Positions 17,229 through 27,136 of a DNA stretch of 64,000 nt are shown piece by piece (the first letter of the stretch is position 1; each line of letters opens with the position of its first letter). The position numbers and the translations under genes are program-made. The notes under the pieces are model-generated. The model searched no databases and was not told the origin of the DNA. It saw nothing but the letters and a program-made list of their open reading frames with translations. Source of the stretch: Acinetobacter cumulans (lineage in GTDB: Bacteria > Pseudomonadota > Gammaproteobacteria > Pseudomonadales > Moraxellaceae); the NCBI RefSeq assembly GCF_003024525.3, contig NZ_CP035934.2, positions 3,224,001-3,288,000 of the forward strand. Direction: 5' to 3'.

Positions 17229-18593
17229 TTAAATGGCTAGCTCTTTCCCGAACAACTGCGTTAAGTGTTGTCGCGCTGACTCATCTATGAGCTGCTTATC
17301 GACTTTCACATACGCCACTTGCTGGTCGGCCATTACCACGACCTCTTCAATACCACGAATTGCTAAAAGCTGAGAAGTCCATTCATCTGTTTCTTTGCCC
17401 TCAGGCAAACGAAAAACCATTGAAGATAAATAGCGTGGCTGTGCCAAACCAAAGCTAATCAATAGCCAAAGAATAGCGATCCCAGACAAAATGCCCCAGC
17501 CCATCGCAGTATTTTGCATTTGAAGTAACTGCCCACCCAGCATGCCTCCAAAGAAAGCACCCAAAAACTGACTACTGGCATTCACGCCCATTGCTGTCGC
17601 TTTAGACTGAATAGGCGCAGCTTTAGATAGCCAAGACGGTAACAATGCTTCCATGACATTAAAGGCGATAAAGAATAAACCTAAGCCTGTAAGCAAGATG
17701 TATTTGGATTCAAAACCAAAGATCAGCACCAATAAGCCTAAAATAATCCCACCAATGGCGGTAAGAAAAATACCGCGCATTTTGCGATATTTTTCCGCCA
17801 AAATAATACTTGGGAATGCAAAAAATAGGCTAATAACCAGTAATGGCAAGTACACCAAACCATGACTCGATAACGGGATTTTTGCAAAATCAATCAGCTG
17901 CGATGGCACATAAATAAACATCGCTGTGAGCAATAAATGCAATGAAAATACCGATACATGCAGACGGTTGAGGTCTGGCATTTTGAGTACTTCTTTGAGC
18001 TGTGTGAGATAACCTTGCTGAAAATTTCGATGATGACGCGTTACTTTCGGCACCAGCAAAAGCATAGAAATGGCAGCCAAGCCCATCACAGTTGTGACCC
18101 AGAATAGACCTGAAATTCCCACCAAGCTGGTGAGCCACGGCCCTAGGCTAAATGCCACCACAAAGGATAAGCCAATGCTCATCCCCATGACCGCCATTGC
18201 TTTGGTGCGTTGTTCCTCTCGAGTGACATCCGCCAAAAGCGCCATCACCACTGCTGATACAGCACCACCGCCAGCAATCGCACGACCAATAATGACACCG
18301 TAAATGGTTTCAGACATGGCCGCTACAGCACCACCTAAAGCAAAAAGCAATAGACCAATCACCACCAAAGGCTTACGGCTATAGCGGTCTGCAATTAAGC
18401 TAAATGGAATTTGTAAAATCGCTTGGGTTAAACCATACACCCCGACCGCCAAACCAATCAGCGCAGGCGTTGCATATTGATAAGACTGCCCCGCAACTGA
18501 AAATACGGGGATAATCATGAACAAACCCAACATGCGCAATGCAAAAATACTGCTTAGGGCAAAGGTTGAGCGACGTTCTAAGGCATTCATCAT
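17229..18593 (-). CDS. MFS transporter, YajR-like
   Basis: An inner-membrane major facilitator with twelve predicted helices (about 10-380). The motif-A region is SLIADRYSRKPLVVIGL. A C-terminal soluble domain (about 390-454: TSQLLAIRGIEEVVVMADQQ) matches the ferredoxin-like domain of E. coli YajR. The frame is open further upstream to 18656, but MNALERRSTFALSSIFALRM is the conserved N terminus, so I use the ATG pair at 18593/18590. Substrate unknown. Confidence 0.88.
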   Translation of the reverse strand: MMNALERRSTFALSSIFALRMLGLFMIIPVFSVAGQSYQYATPALIGLAVGVYGLTQAILQIPFSLIADRYSRKPLVVIGLLLFALGGAVAAMSETIYGVIIGRAIAGGGAVSAVVMALLADVTREEQRTKAMAVMGMSIGLSFVVAFSLGPWLTSLVGISGLFWVTTVMGLAAISMLLLVPKVTRHHRNFQQGYLTQLKEVLKMPDLNRLHVSVFSLHLLLTAMFIYVPSQLIDFAKIPLSSHGLVYLPLLVISLFFAFPSIILAEKYRKMRGIFLTAIGGIILGLLVLIFGFESKYILLTGLGLFFIAFNVMEALLPSWLSKAAPIQSKATAMGVNASSQFLGAFFGGMLGGQLLQMQNTAMGWGILSGIAILWLLISFGLAQPRYLSSMVFRLPEGKETDEWTSQLLAIRGIEEVVVMADQQVAYVKVDKQLIDESARQHLTQLFGKELAI

Positions 18594-18684
18594 ATCAATA
18601 AGCGAAAATTTAAAAGAAAAACTGGTGCAACTATCGTACATCATTCCTGCCACCAATGCAGATGTATTGATGACTCAAGGGCAA

Positions 18685-18715
18685 TAAAAAAGGGCGCATG
18701 ACTGCACCCTTTTCA
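18685..18715 (-). terminator. Terminator of the DUF475 gene
   Basis: On the minus strand GGGTGC pairs with GCGCCC around a short loop, followed by six T residues. Confidence 0.75.
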
Positions 18716-18741
18716 TTGTATTGGTTTTTCTTAAATCAAAC

Positions 18742-19827
18742 TTAACCGAGTTGTTCCTGACGCTTTTTGTACTGAATTGACGCGATGACCGCCCAAACAA
18801 TAAATGCCACACCAATCAAGCCTGTAACCACTTCTGGGATGTGTACACCTGTACCGCTGGCAAGCATAATGAATGCTAAAGCGCCAATCGCATAATGCGC
18901 ACCATGTTCAAGGAAAATATACGCATCCAAGGTGCCTTTATCGACCAAGTAAATCGTCATTGAACGTACAAACATCGCACCAATGGCAAGACCAAGCATA
19001 ATGATGACTACATCTGAGGTAATCGCAAATGCACCAATCACACCGTCAAAGCTAAATGATGCATCTAAAACTTCAAGGTAAATAAAGCCACCAATGCCGG
19101 CTTTAATCAGACCTGTTGGTGCACCATTTGCGTCATGACCAATAGCATTGCCATTTTCATCTACTTCTGGCTCGCCACCCAATAAGTGACTTAAAACTTG
19201 CACGCCAATATAAATCACGATGCCCCAAATACCGGCCATCGTCACAACTAAGCGTTTGCTTTCATCCACATTGGCTGCCATGATCAATAGTGCAATCAAT
19301 GCAATAAACACAGACATTGCAGGAACATTGGCCAAGTTTGCTAAACGACGTTCAATCCACTTAAACCAGTGGGTATCTTTGCCTTCATCCAAAAAGAAGT
19401 TTAAAAACACCAACAGCAAGAATGCGCCACCAAAGGCTGCAATTTCAGCATGATGTGCCATCAACTTTTCAGAATAGTGCGTTGGATCATTTAACGCCAT
19501 ATTCACCACTTCAAGCATGCCCATATCTGCGGTCACTGCCACAATCACAATTGGGAACACTAAACGCATACCAAATACGGCAATCACAATACCCACCGTC
19601 AAGAAAATCATTTTCCAAAAATGATCCCAACCTCGTAGGACGGATGCATTGACGACAGCATTATCAAAAGATAAAGACACTTCCATCACTGCCAAAATCG
19701 CAGTAATGGTCAGTGCAGTAATCATGGCTTGTACGCCTGCATTGGGTCCGTGGTTGAACCCCCAATATGCAGAAATCGCTAAACACACGATTGTAAATAC
19801 AATAGAGAAACCAAAATGTTTCCACAT
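18742..19827 (-). CDS. DUF475 / TerC-superfamily integral membrane protein
   Basis: A 361-residue membrane protein with about nine hydrophobic segments. The two paired acidic motifs of the TerC superfamily are present: MEVSLSFDNAVVNASVLRGW (about 48-67) and EVLDASFSFDGVIGAFAIT (about 250-268). Relatives are implicated in metal ion homeostasis (manganese for Alx/MntX, tellurite for TerC), but DUF475 proteins lack an assigned substrate. Monocistronic. I saw no yybP-ykoY riboswitch upstream. Confidence 0.88.
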   Translation of the reverse strand: MWKHFGFSIVFTIVCLAISAYWGFNHGPNAGVQAMITALTITAILAVMEVSLSFDNAVVNASVLRGWDHFWKMIFLTVGIVIAVFGMRLVFPIVIVAVTADMGMLEVVNMALNDPTHYSEKLMAHHAEIAAFGGAFLLLVFLNFFLDEGKDTHWFKWIERRLANLANVPAMSVFIALIALLIMAANVDESKRLVVTMAGIWGIVIYIGVQVLSHLLGGEPEVDENGNAIGHDANGAPTGLIKAGIGGFIYLEVLDASFSFDGVIGAFAITSDVVIIMLGLAIGAMFVRSMTIYLVDKGTLDAYIFLEHGAHYAIGALAFIMLASGTGVHIPEVVTGLIGVAFIVWAVIASIQYKKRQEQLG

Positions 19828-20110
19828 AATTCAATCGACCTAAAACAAGTATTTGAATACATAAAAGTTAGTCATAACAAAAACTTAGATTTCGTTATTT
19901 ACTGCTTATCGCTAAGTTCTTTGCTGTGTTTCACTTTTATTTGACCTGACTATTGCGTGAGCTTTTAATCAAGAACACCATAAAATGTGCTTATTATGGC
20001 CTTTTTATGTTTAAAAACCACTGACCACCCTGCTTATTTTTCAAAACAACAACCGTGTTTTGCGCTTTATCGATTACTCTTGGCACACGATGCTTAAATA
20101 GGACATGTTC

Positions 20111-20785
20111 ATGCGTTTTTCTGAAGCCCTTTGGCAACGCAATCTCAATCTGTATGAAAAAATATTGGCACACCCATTTAACCAAGAACTTGCACAGGGT
20201 CGCCTCGAGCAAGGGGCCTTTTGCCATTATATTATTCAAGATGCACATTATTTAGTGAACTATGGACGTGCCTTAGCAGTCTGTGCTGCCAAAGCTTTTG
20301 ATGCTGAAGATATTATTCAATTTTCCGAAGCTGCCAAATTGGCCATCGTATTTGAACGTGATATGCACAATAGCTTCTTTCAAAATTTTCACATTAGTGC
20401 CGAAGACTTTACCAATACGCCACTGAGCCTTGCTTGCCACCATTATTGCTCATTTTTAACGGCAACTGCATGGTCTGAAAGCTATCCCGTGGTATTGGCA
20501 TCCTTACTGCCATGTTTTTGGATTTATGCTGAAGTAGGCAAAAACATTGTGCATCATTCTGTGCCGAATAACCCTTATCAAGCATGGATCGACACCTATG
20601 CAGGCGAGGAATTTAACCAAGCCGTCAATAATGTATTAGCAACCATTGACCGTGTAGCCAGTCGTTGTGATGCCGATACTTTAGAAAAAATGCATCAGGC
20701 CTATACCCGCGGTGCCGAGTTAGAATGGCTGTTTTGGGACAGTGCCTACCAACAAGCCAAATGGCCAGGCTTAACCGCAGAATAA
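20111..20785 (+). CDS. tenA: TenA-family protein (thiaminase II-like)
   Basis: TenA hydrolyses thiamine breakdown products to salvage the pyrimidine HMP. The 224-residue all-helical protein has the family pattern FCHYIIQDAHYLVNYGRAL near residue 40, CHHYCSFLTATAW with the candidate catalytic Cys, and LLPCFWIYAEVGK. An in-frame ATG at 20105 also exists, but GGA at 20101-20103 is correctly spaced only for 20111. It stands alone without thi genes or a TPP riboswitch. Confidence 0.85.
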   Translation: MRFSEALWQRNLNLYEKILAHPFNQELAQGRLEQGAFCHYIIQDAHYLVNYGRALAVCAAKAFDAEDIIQFSEAAKLAIVFERDMHNSFFQNFHISAEDFTNTPLSLACHHYCSFLTATAWSESYPVVLASLLPCFWIYAEVGKNIVHHSVPNNPYQAWIDTYAGEEFNQAVNNVLATIDRVASRCDADTLEKMHQAYTRGAELEWLFWDSAYQQAKWPGLTAE

Positions 20786-20851
20786 TACTTATACGAAGCT
20801 CACAACGTGGGCTTCACATTTGCCTTCAATATAATCGAACTTTGCAATCCG

Positions 20852-21211
20852 CTACACATTCGCCATATAAGTATTCCAGCCATAAATCAGGCCCGCCGCC
20901 ACGACGATCCAGCATAGCGTCGCCAGACTCAAACATGAGAGTACGGACATTCGCGTTGCCAACACATACACCACCAGCAAATACACAAAATAAGGAATCA
21001 ATGCCCACAAACCAAATAAAGCGGTTTGAGCTAAAGCCTCACTGCCCCGCTCTTGCGCGACAATCACATGTGCAATTAAAGCAAAAGTAGGAAAAAGTGG
21101 GACTAAGCCTGCAATATAAAATGCCTTACTTTTTGAAAGAATAGAAATCAGGAGCACGACGCCCGCCCCCATGACACATTTCAAAAATAAAGACAGCATC
21201 GCCCATCCCAT
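20852..21211 (-). CDS. glpM: GlpM family membrane protein
   Basis: A 119-residue protein with four hydrophobic segments. AFYIAGLVPLFPTFALIAHV and the ERG.EAL...FGLWALIPYFVYL stretch closely follow E. coli GlpM. The molecular role of GlpM is not established; in Pseudomonas it has been linked to glycerol metabolism and alginate. The start may be ATG 21211 or the internal ATG at 21199. Convergent with tenA. Confidence 0.88.
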   Translation of the reverse strand: MGWAMLSLFLKCVMGAGVVLLISILSKSKAFYIAGLVPLFPTFALIAHVIVAQERGSEALAQTALFGLWALIPYFVYLLVVYVLATRMSVLSCLSLATLCWIVVAAGLIYGWNTYMANV

Positions 21212-21334
21212 CGTTCAAGATTAAAAAAGCGTAGTCTACGCTTGTTACCCAGTTTTAAACATATTGCCTGATTTGAGCTAGCATAAAAAATAATGCATCA
21301 GCATTAGACTTTATGTCACAAATCATGCAAAATA

Positions 21335-21353
21335 AATGATAATAATTATCATT
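21335..21353. promoter_or_regulatory. Fur box
   Basis: AATGATAATAATTATCATT is a perfect 9-1-9 palindrome and contains the exact 7-1-7 Fur consensus TGATAAT-N-ATTATCA at 21337-21351. It ends 41 bp before the ATG at 21395, where Fur bound to iron would block transcription. Confidence 0.85.
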
Positions 21354-21394
21354 CAATAATTTATTTTTTCATTTATCCTTGCGAGGCAAAAGAA

Positions 21395-21769
21395 ATGCAC
21401 CAAAATAATTTAGGCACAGAAGCCATCCGCGCATTTTTTACATTGCAATGTTGCTGGCTCAACAGTGAAGAAGTGTATTTAGAAAAAGGCTGTACCCATT
21501 GTGGTTCTGCCGCCACCTATTTAATTTATTTTACTAATGTTCATATTCAAAAACTGATGTTGCAGTTTATTCAGCAATATCAATGTCATTTGTCACAACG
21601 GATGGATTTACTCGACTTACATCATTTTGCAACCGACTACAATCAATTTTTAAATACCTTAGAAAACGAAATTAATTTTTATGCACGTACACATCACGAA
21701 CTTCCGAGAACTCAAGCCTTTGAAGAAATCGAATCGATCTTTGAACGCCCGTACTCACGTGCCTGTTAA
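21395..21769 (+). CDS. Hypothetical Cys-containing protein under a Fur box
   Basis: A 124-residue soluble protein that I do not recognise. It has CC at 19-20, a CTHC motif at 33-36, a Cys near 63 and a C-terminal Cys, plus several His, which is compatible with metal or Fe-S binding. The second half is helical and acidic. GCGAGG precedes the ATG. The perfect Fur box directly upstream implies expression under iron limitation. No siderophore or haem genes are adjacent. Confidence 0.75.
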   Translation: MHQNNLGTEAIRAFFTLQCCWLNSEEVYLEKGCTHCGSAATYLIYFTNVHIQKLMLQFIQQYQCHLSQRMDLLDLHHFATDYNQFLNTLENEINFYARTHHELPRTQAFEEIESIFERPYSRAC

Positions 21770-21848
21770 TCTACGCGCTGATTGTTAAAATCATTTGAAG
21801 CCTAAATCGGACATGAGCATCCTTTTTAGGTTTCAGTGCGCAGAAACT

Positions 21849-22208
21849 TTAAGCCATAACATTCACCACCAACAATGCAATGAGCGCAGGTAAGGCTTGA
21901 ACATATAAAATCTTTTTACTGACAGTTATTGCCCCATAAACGCCTGCCACAATGACACAGCCCAAAAAGAAATTGGCCAATGAAATGGCAAAAGCGTCTG
22001 TTGCACAAATTGACCAAATCAAGCCTGCAGCCAAGAAACCATTATACAGACCCTGATTTTGCGCAAGTACTTTGGTCAGTTGTGCTTTTTGTGGCGTATT
22101 GCCAAAAACTTTCATGCCCAAGGGTTTATCCCATAAGAACATTTCGAGTACTAAAAACCCAATATGTAAGATTGCTACTAATGCGATACACAATTGGCCG
22201 AGTATCAT
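21849..22208 (-). CDS. DUF1304 family membrane protein
   Basis: A 119-residue protein with four hydrophobic helices. FLVLEMFLWDKPLGMKVFG, the NQGLYNGFLAAGLIW core and the C-terminal GAITVSKKILYVQALPALIA fit the DUF1304 pattern. Function is unknown in the family. AGGAG lies 7 bp before the ATG. Divergent from uvrA. Confidence 0.9.
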   Translation of the reverse strand: MILGQLCIALVAILHIGFLVLEMFLWDKPLGMKVFGNTPQKAQLTKVLAQNQGLYNGFLAAGLIWSICATDAFAISLANFFLGCVIVAGVYGAITVSKKILYVQALPALIALLVVNVMA

Positions 22209-22417
22209 CTTTACACTCCTTGATTCACGTTATTTTTATTCAATAGAAGCATTACATAGCACCTATGCCGTTTTACAATACAACAGTTGGGCCAAATATG
22301 AAAAATTGCATGCAAGACGACATAAATTGACCCTTAAAATCATCTGAATAACACTTGAACATTTTTCATGCGCTATCATATAGAGCTGTATTGAAAATAA
22401 TTTTTTAGGATCATTTC

Positions 22418-25249
22418 ATGAGCCAAAGCCATATCCGAATTCGAGGCGCACGCACCCATAATTTAAAAAATGTGAACCTTGATATTCCCCGCGACAAATT
22501 CGTGGTGATTACGGGGCTTTCGGGTTCTGGTAAATCTTCCCTTGCCTTTGACACCCTGTATGCCGAAGGTCAACGCCGTTATGTGGAATCTCTTTCGGCT
22601 TATGCGCGTCAATTCCTGTCGCAAATGGAAAAACCTGAAGTCGACTCAATTGAAGGCTTAAGCCCTGCGATTGCCATTGAGCAGAAATCTACTAGCCATA
22701 ATCCACGCTCAACAGTGGGCACAATTACTGAAATTTACGACTATTTGCGTTTACTGTATGCACGTGTCGGCACGCCCTACTGTCCTGAACATGACCTGCC
22801 GATGGTGGCGCAAACCATCTCAGAAATGGTCGATGCCGTTAAAGGCTTAGAAGAAGGCACAGCTTTAATGCTACTTGCTCCTGTGGTACGTGAGCGTAAA
22901 GGTGAATATTCGAATTTATTTGAACAGCTACAAAGCCAAGGTTTTGTCCGTGCCCGTGTCGATGGCGAAATTGTTGACCTCGACCCAATTCCAGAACTGG
23001 ATAAAAAGAAAAAACACACCATTGAAGTGGTGGTTGACCGCTTTAAAGTCCGTGATGACTTAGGCAACCGTATCGCCGAAAGTTTTGAAACTGCGTTGCG
23101 TCTAGGTGGCGATATTGCCATTTTGTCTTGGATGAAAGGCGAACAAGACGATCGTGTATTTTCAGCCAAACACTCTTGCCCTGAATGTGACCGTGCTGTT
23201 GCCGAGTTAGAGCCACGCCTGTTTTCATTTAACAACCCATTTGGCGCATGCCCGACTTGTGACGGTTTAGGGACTCGTAGTCATTTTAGTGCTGACAAAC
23301 TGATTCCCAATAATGAAGTGAGTATCAGCCAAGGGGCAATCCGTGGTTGGGATCGTCAACGTCCTTACTACTACAGCATGATTGAAAAAGTGGCTGCCCA
23401 TTTTGGCTTCTCACTGGATACGCCGTGGAATGAACTGGATGCGGAAACCAAAAAGAAATTTTTGTATGGCACAGGCAAAGAAAAAGTTGATCTGAGCTAT
23501 ATCGATGAACGTGGCCGTAAGCACAGTCGTGTTCAAGCGTTTGAAGGGATTTTGCCACATCTGGAACGTCGTTACCGCGAAACTGAAAGTAACTATGTCC
23601 GTGAAGATTTAGCACAGTATCTGTCTAATGCCGCTTGTGATGCTTGTGGTGGTTCACGTCTAAATGAAATTTCCCGCCATGTACGCGTGAAAGACAAAAC
23701 CATTGCTGAAATCACTAAAATGTCGATTGGCGATGCGGAAAACTATTATCAAGACCTAAATTTGGAAGGTGCAAAAGGTGAAATCGCCGATAAGATTTTT
23801 AAAGAAATCCGTGAGCGTTTGCACTTCCTTGTCTCTGTTGGTTTGAATTATTTAAGCCTATCTCGCTCGGCAGAAACCCTTTCTGGCGGTGAGGCACAGC
23901 GTATTCGTTTGGCTTCGCAAATTGGTGCAGGCCTAATGGGTGTGATGTACGTGCTGGATGAACCTTCTATTGGTTTACATCAACGCGATAACGACCGTTT
24001 GCTCGAAACTTTGGTGCGCCTGCGTGACTTAGGCAACACGGTTTTAGTGGTTGAACATGATGAAGATGCTATTCGTGCAGCCGATCATATTATTGATATT
24101 GGCCCAGGCGCAGGGATTCATGGCGGTCATGTGATTGCCGAAGGCACATACGATGAAATTCTAAAAAATGAAAATTCGCTGACTGGCAATTACCTTTCAG
24201 GCAAACTGAAAATTGAAGTGCCTAAAACACGTGTGCAACCGCCAAAACCTGAAGAACAAATCAAGCTGATGGGCGCTGCGGGTCATAATCTAAAAAATGT
24301 CGATCTAACCATTCCTTTAGGCATTATGACTTGTGTGACGGGGGTATCTGGTTCAGGTAAATCGACACTGATTAACCGTACCCTTTTACCGCTGGCGGCA
24401 ACACAGTTGAATGGTGCAACGACTTTAACTGCTGAAAAATTCGATTCGATTGATGGTTTACAATTCCTTGATAAAGTCGTGGATATTGACCAAAGCCCAA
24501 TTGGCCGTACCCCACGTTCGAACCCTGCAACTTATACAGGTTTGTTTACGCCGATTCGTGAATTGTTCGCACAAACCCAAGAAGCCAAAGCACGTGGTTA
24601 TGCGGCAGGTCGTTTCTCGTTTAACGTAAAAGGTGGTCGCTGTGAAGCCTGTGAAGGCGACGGCATGATTAAAGTTGCCATGCATTTCTTGCCTGATATG
24701 TATGTGCCTTGCGATGCCTGCCACGGCAAACGCTATAACCGTGAAACTTTGGAAGTCGGCTATAAAGGTAAAAACATTTCAGACGTGTTGGATATGACGG
24801 TTGAAGATGCAATGCATTTCTTTGATGCCATTCCTGTGATTCACCGTCGCTTAGAAACTTTGCATCAGGTTGGCTTGGGCTACATCCGTTTGGGTCAGTC
24901 TGCAACCACGCTGTCAGGCGGTGAAGCACAACGTGTAAAACTGGCGCGTGAATTGGCAAAACGTGATACGGGTAAAACCCTATACGTGCTAGATGAGCCA
25001 ACGACTGGTTTGCATTTCCACGACATTGCCAAGCTCTTAGACATTCTTCATGAACTGCGCAATAAAGGTAATACCATTGTGGTGATTGAGCATAATTTGG
25101 ATGTGATTAAAACCGCAGACTGGATTGTGGACTTAGGCCCTGAGGGCGGTTCAGGCGGCGGTATGATTGTGGCTGAAGGCACGCCTGAAGAAGTTGCTAA
25201 AAATAAGGTTTCGCATACAGCGAGATTCTTAAAGCCGATGTTGAAATAG
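22418..25249 (+). CDS. uvrA: Excinuclease ABC subunit A
   Basis: UvrA is the damage-recognition ATPase of nucleotide excision repair and loads UvrB. The 943-residue length is normal. Visible elements are Walker [21 protein letters not shown], zinc-finger cysteine pairs ([35 protein letters not shown]), the second Walker [16 protein letters not shown], and two ABC signatures [14 protein letters not shown] and [14 protein letters not shown], each followed by a Walker B DEPS/DEPT. AGGA precedes the ATG. Divergent from DUF1304. Confidence 0.99.
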   Translation: MSQSHIRIRGARTHNLKNVNLDIPRDKFVVITGLSGSGKSSLAFDTLYAEGQRRYVESLSAYARQFLSQMEKPEVDSIEGLSPAIAIEQKSTSHNPRSTVGTITEIYDYLRLLYARVGTPYCPEHDLPMVAQTISEMVDAVKGLEEGTALMLLAPVVRERKGEYSNLFEQLQSQGFVRARVDGEIVDLDPIPELDKKKKHTIEVVVDRFKVRDDLGNRIAESFETALRLGGDIAILSWMKGEQDDRVFSAKHSCPECDRAVAELEPRLFSFNNPFGACPTCDGLGTRSHFSADKLIPNNEVSISQGAIRGWDRQRPYYYSMIEKVAAHFGFSLDTPWNELDAETKKKFLYGTGKEKVDLSYIDERGRKHSRVQAFEGILPHLERRYRETESNYVREDLAQYLSNAACDACGGSRLNEISRHVRVKDKTIAEITKMSIGDAENYYQDLNLEGAKGEIADKIFKEIRERLHFLVSVGLNYLSLSRSAETLSGGEAQRIRLASQIGAGLMGVMYVLDEPSIGLHQRDNDRLLETLVRLRDLGNTVLVVEHDEDAIRAADHIIDIGPGAGIHGGHVIAEGTYDEILKNENSLTGNYLSGKLKIEVPKTRVQPPKPEEQIKLMGAAGHNLKNVDLTIPLGIMTCVTGVSGSGKSTLINRTLLPLAATQLNGATTLTAEKFDSIDGLQFLDKVVDIDQSPIGRTPRSNPATYTGLFTPIRELFAQTQEAKARGYAAGRFSFNVKGGRCEACEGDGMIKVAMHFLPDMYVPCDACHGKRYNRETLEVGYKGKNISDVLDMTVEDAMHFFDAIPVIHRRLETLHQVGLGYIRLGQSATTLSGGEAQRVKLARELAKRDTGKTLYVLDEPTTGLHFHDIAKLLDILHELRNKGNTIVVIEHNLDVIKTADWIVDLGPEGGSGGGMIVAEGTPEEVAKNKVSHTARFLKPMLK

Positions 25250-25255
25250 TTTAAT

Positions 25256-25358
25256 CCTCCCCAACCCTCCTTTTCCAAAGGAGGGAGTATTCCAATATTA
25301 ATTTAATGGAGTCACCCTTCTTTTTTCTTGCGCCATATATGGCTCAGGGTTAGGGGAT
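25256..25358. repeat. Inverted-repeat element between uvrA and the KAP NTPase gene
   Basis: CCCCAACCCT (25259-25268) faces AGGGTTAGGGG (25346-25356), and a second hairpin, CCCTCCTTT/AAAGGAGGG, sits at 25265-25285. The roughly 100-bp structure looks like a small dispersed intergenic element and abuts the 3' end of the KAP gene. It may double as a weak terminator for uvrA. Confidence 0.6.
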
Positions 25359-25360
25359 AT

Positions 25361-27052
25361 TTAGTTCTCTAGCCGAATTATCAGATAATCCATATACTTT
25401 TTATGAAATTCTGATTCTTTACCTTTCTCTTCATAGATTTCGATAACCATTTTCCTAAATGTAACTTCAAAATTTGAAATCAACGGTTTTTCAAGTATTT
25501 TGTTAACAACATAACTACTATTAATATTAATGGTACTGAATCGCTCATCTTGAGGAATTTTTCTAAATAGTAAATCTTTCCACTCTTTTTTGGTGGCATT
25601 TTCTACTGATAATTTATCTTCATTACTCCAAGCACCGTTAATATATATTTTGAACACTGCATCTATCAATACGGGTAAGTTTTCAGAACTAAGTTCCAAC
25701 TTCTCAATACAATCGTTAAAAGCAGGTCTAATATCACCTAAATGATTTACTCCTACAAATGATCTGCGCTTTTTAAGTATCTGCTCACGTATCCACCCAC
25801 ATGTCAAACGCTCTAAATCCTTTACCTTGTCAATATGCCCAAATATCTCTAAAACTTTAATTGCAAAACTAATCATTCCAAGATTTTCAAGACCAATAAC
25901 TTTCTGGGTTATTTCATATAAATCTTGTGGAAAACTTTCACGAGCTTGTAAGCCCAAAAAATCATGTAAAAGCTGATTAAAATTATCTTTTATTTCATTA
26001 TTTTTCTCAGATATTTGCTCTGAATTAGCTAATGCCTTTATCCCATCTAAATCCCAATCATCCGATTGTTCAAACCATTTTTTTAATTTACCACCCCACT
26101 CATCCATTCTAATAAATGGGTTCGGAAAAGACTGCCGTAACATTGCATAGTTTTTTAACTTTACATCACTCCATTCTTTCTTCCTTTCTTCATGAATATA
26201 TCGACAATCAGCCCAAGAAATTTCTCTAGCAACTCCAAAATCCTCAATAAAATAGCCTTGTAAGATTCTTAATAAGATATTTTCTTTTGTTGACTCTGCT
26301 ATTTCTTCCGGTAATTGTTCTACAAATATCCTATACAGCTTTATGACCTTTTGAAAAAATCTAAAATTATGAATCTCTAACTCTTCTGCAAACTTCACCA
26401 TCAAATCAACCAGAGATTCATCTATTCCTTTTGTATTAGCACGAATTAAGGGCTCAACAGATGTTATTTTAATAGTTTCATCAATTAACTTTTCTTTATA
26501 TTCAGCATATTTTTCTTTGTTTTTATCTTCAGTTTTTGTTTCATCTAAAATCAAAACTATCTGACAATATTTTTCTAATTTAAGCTGATTCGCTAAGCCC
26601 ATCACATCCTTAATGTCAAGCTTGTTTGACATACGTTCAAAGTCATCAAAACAAATAATCGCATCTTTAACTTGGCTAAACATTAAAGTATCAATAAGCT
26701 TTGCTGGAGCACTAATCCCTAATTGATTAATACGCGTATCTTTAAAAATTGCAGGCAACCCTTTAAGCCATTTTGGAACTTCCATTGAAGAATGATTATT
26801 TTCAATATTGCTATATATCTGTGTTTTTAAATCACTCAAAGATTCCAAACCAAATAGCGAAACATACGCATATTTACGATTAAAAATCTTTTCATTTCTA
26901 AAAGTTCTTTCTTGTGACAATTGTCTTGCTAAAAAATCCTTCCAAAAGAAAGTTTTTCCAATGCCCCATGAGCCCGTAATCGCAATTGCGATCCCCTTAT
27001 TATCATTTTTACGAAAAATTTCTTCTAAACGTTGTTCTTGAGCCTGATTCAT
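25361..27052 (-). CDS. KAP-type P-loop NTPase
   Basis: A 563-residue protein. Walker A is GSWGIGKT (27-34) and Walker B is AIICFDDFER (131-140), in the arrangement of KAP/STAND-related NTPases. The long C-terminal region (about 200-563) is helical and charged, with no obvious nuclease, TIR or transmembrane effector. KAP NTPases often occur in mobile or defence contexts; a defence role here is inference. The coding sequence is clearly more AT-rich than uvrA beside it, and repeat elements lie on both sides, so it looks acquired. No strong Shine-Dalgarno is seen, and no partner gene is adjacent. Confidence 0.8.
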   Translation of the reverse strand: MNQAQEQRLEEIFRKNDNKGIAIAITGSWGIGKTFFWKDFLARQLSQERTFRNEKIFNRKYAYVSLFGLESLSDLKTQIYSNIENNHSSMEVPKWLKGLPAIFKDTRINQLGISAPAKLIDTLMFSQVKDAIICFDDFERMSNKLDIKDVMGLANQLKLEKYCQIVLILDETKTEDKNKEKYAEYKEKLIDETIKITSVEPLIRANTKGIDESLVDLMVKFAEELEIHNFRFFQKVIKLYRIFVEQLPEEIAESTKENILLRILQGYFIEDFGVAREISWADCRYIHEERKKEWSDVKLKNYAMLRQSFPNPFIRMDEWGGKLKKWFEQSDDWDLDGIKALANSEQISEKNNEIKDNFNQLLHDFLGLQARESFPQDLYEITQKVIGLENLGMISFAIKVLEIFGHIDKVKDLERLTCGWIREQILKKRRSFVGVNHLGDIRPAFNDCIEKLELSSENLPVLIDAVFKIYINGAWSNEDKLSVENATKKEWKDLLFRKIPQDERFSTININSSYVVNKILEKPLISNFEVTFRKMVIEIYEEKGKESEFHKKYMDYLIIRLEN

Positions 27053-27119
27053 TTTTTAGGAATATTAAGGATTTGTCTCTTTTATATCTATAAATCAATC
27101 TAAATTCAATCACATGACA

Positions 27120-27135
27120 GCGACATGGATGTCGC
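27120..27135. repeat. Hairpin GCGACATGGATGTCGC
   Basis: A 16-nt palindrome-like hairpin; as RNA it gives stem GCGAC/GTCGC with hexaloop AUGGAU. The same word, extended by one pair, recurs at 50641-50658. It opens the tandem repeat block upstream of the KAP gene. Confidence 0.8.
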
Positions 27136-27136
27136 C

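Noticed and set aside
19828..20110. yybP-ykoY manganese riboswitch upstream of the TerC-like DUF475 gene
   Set aside because: I looked for the paired hairpins and conserved loops upstream of 19827 on the minus strand and saw none.
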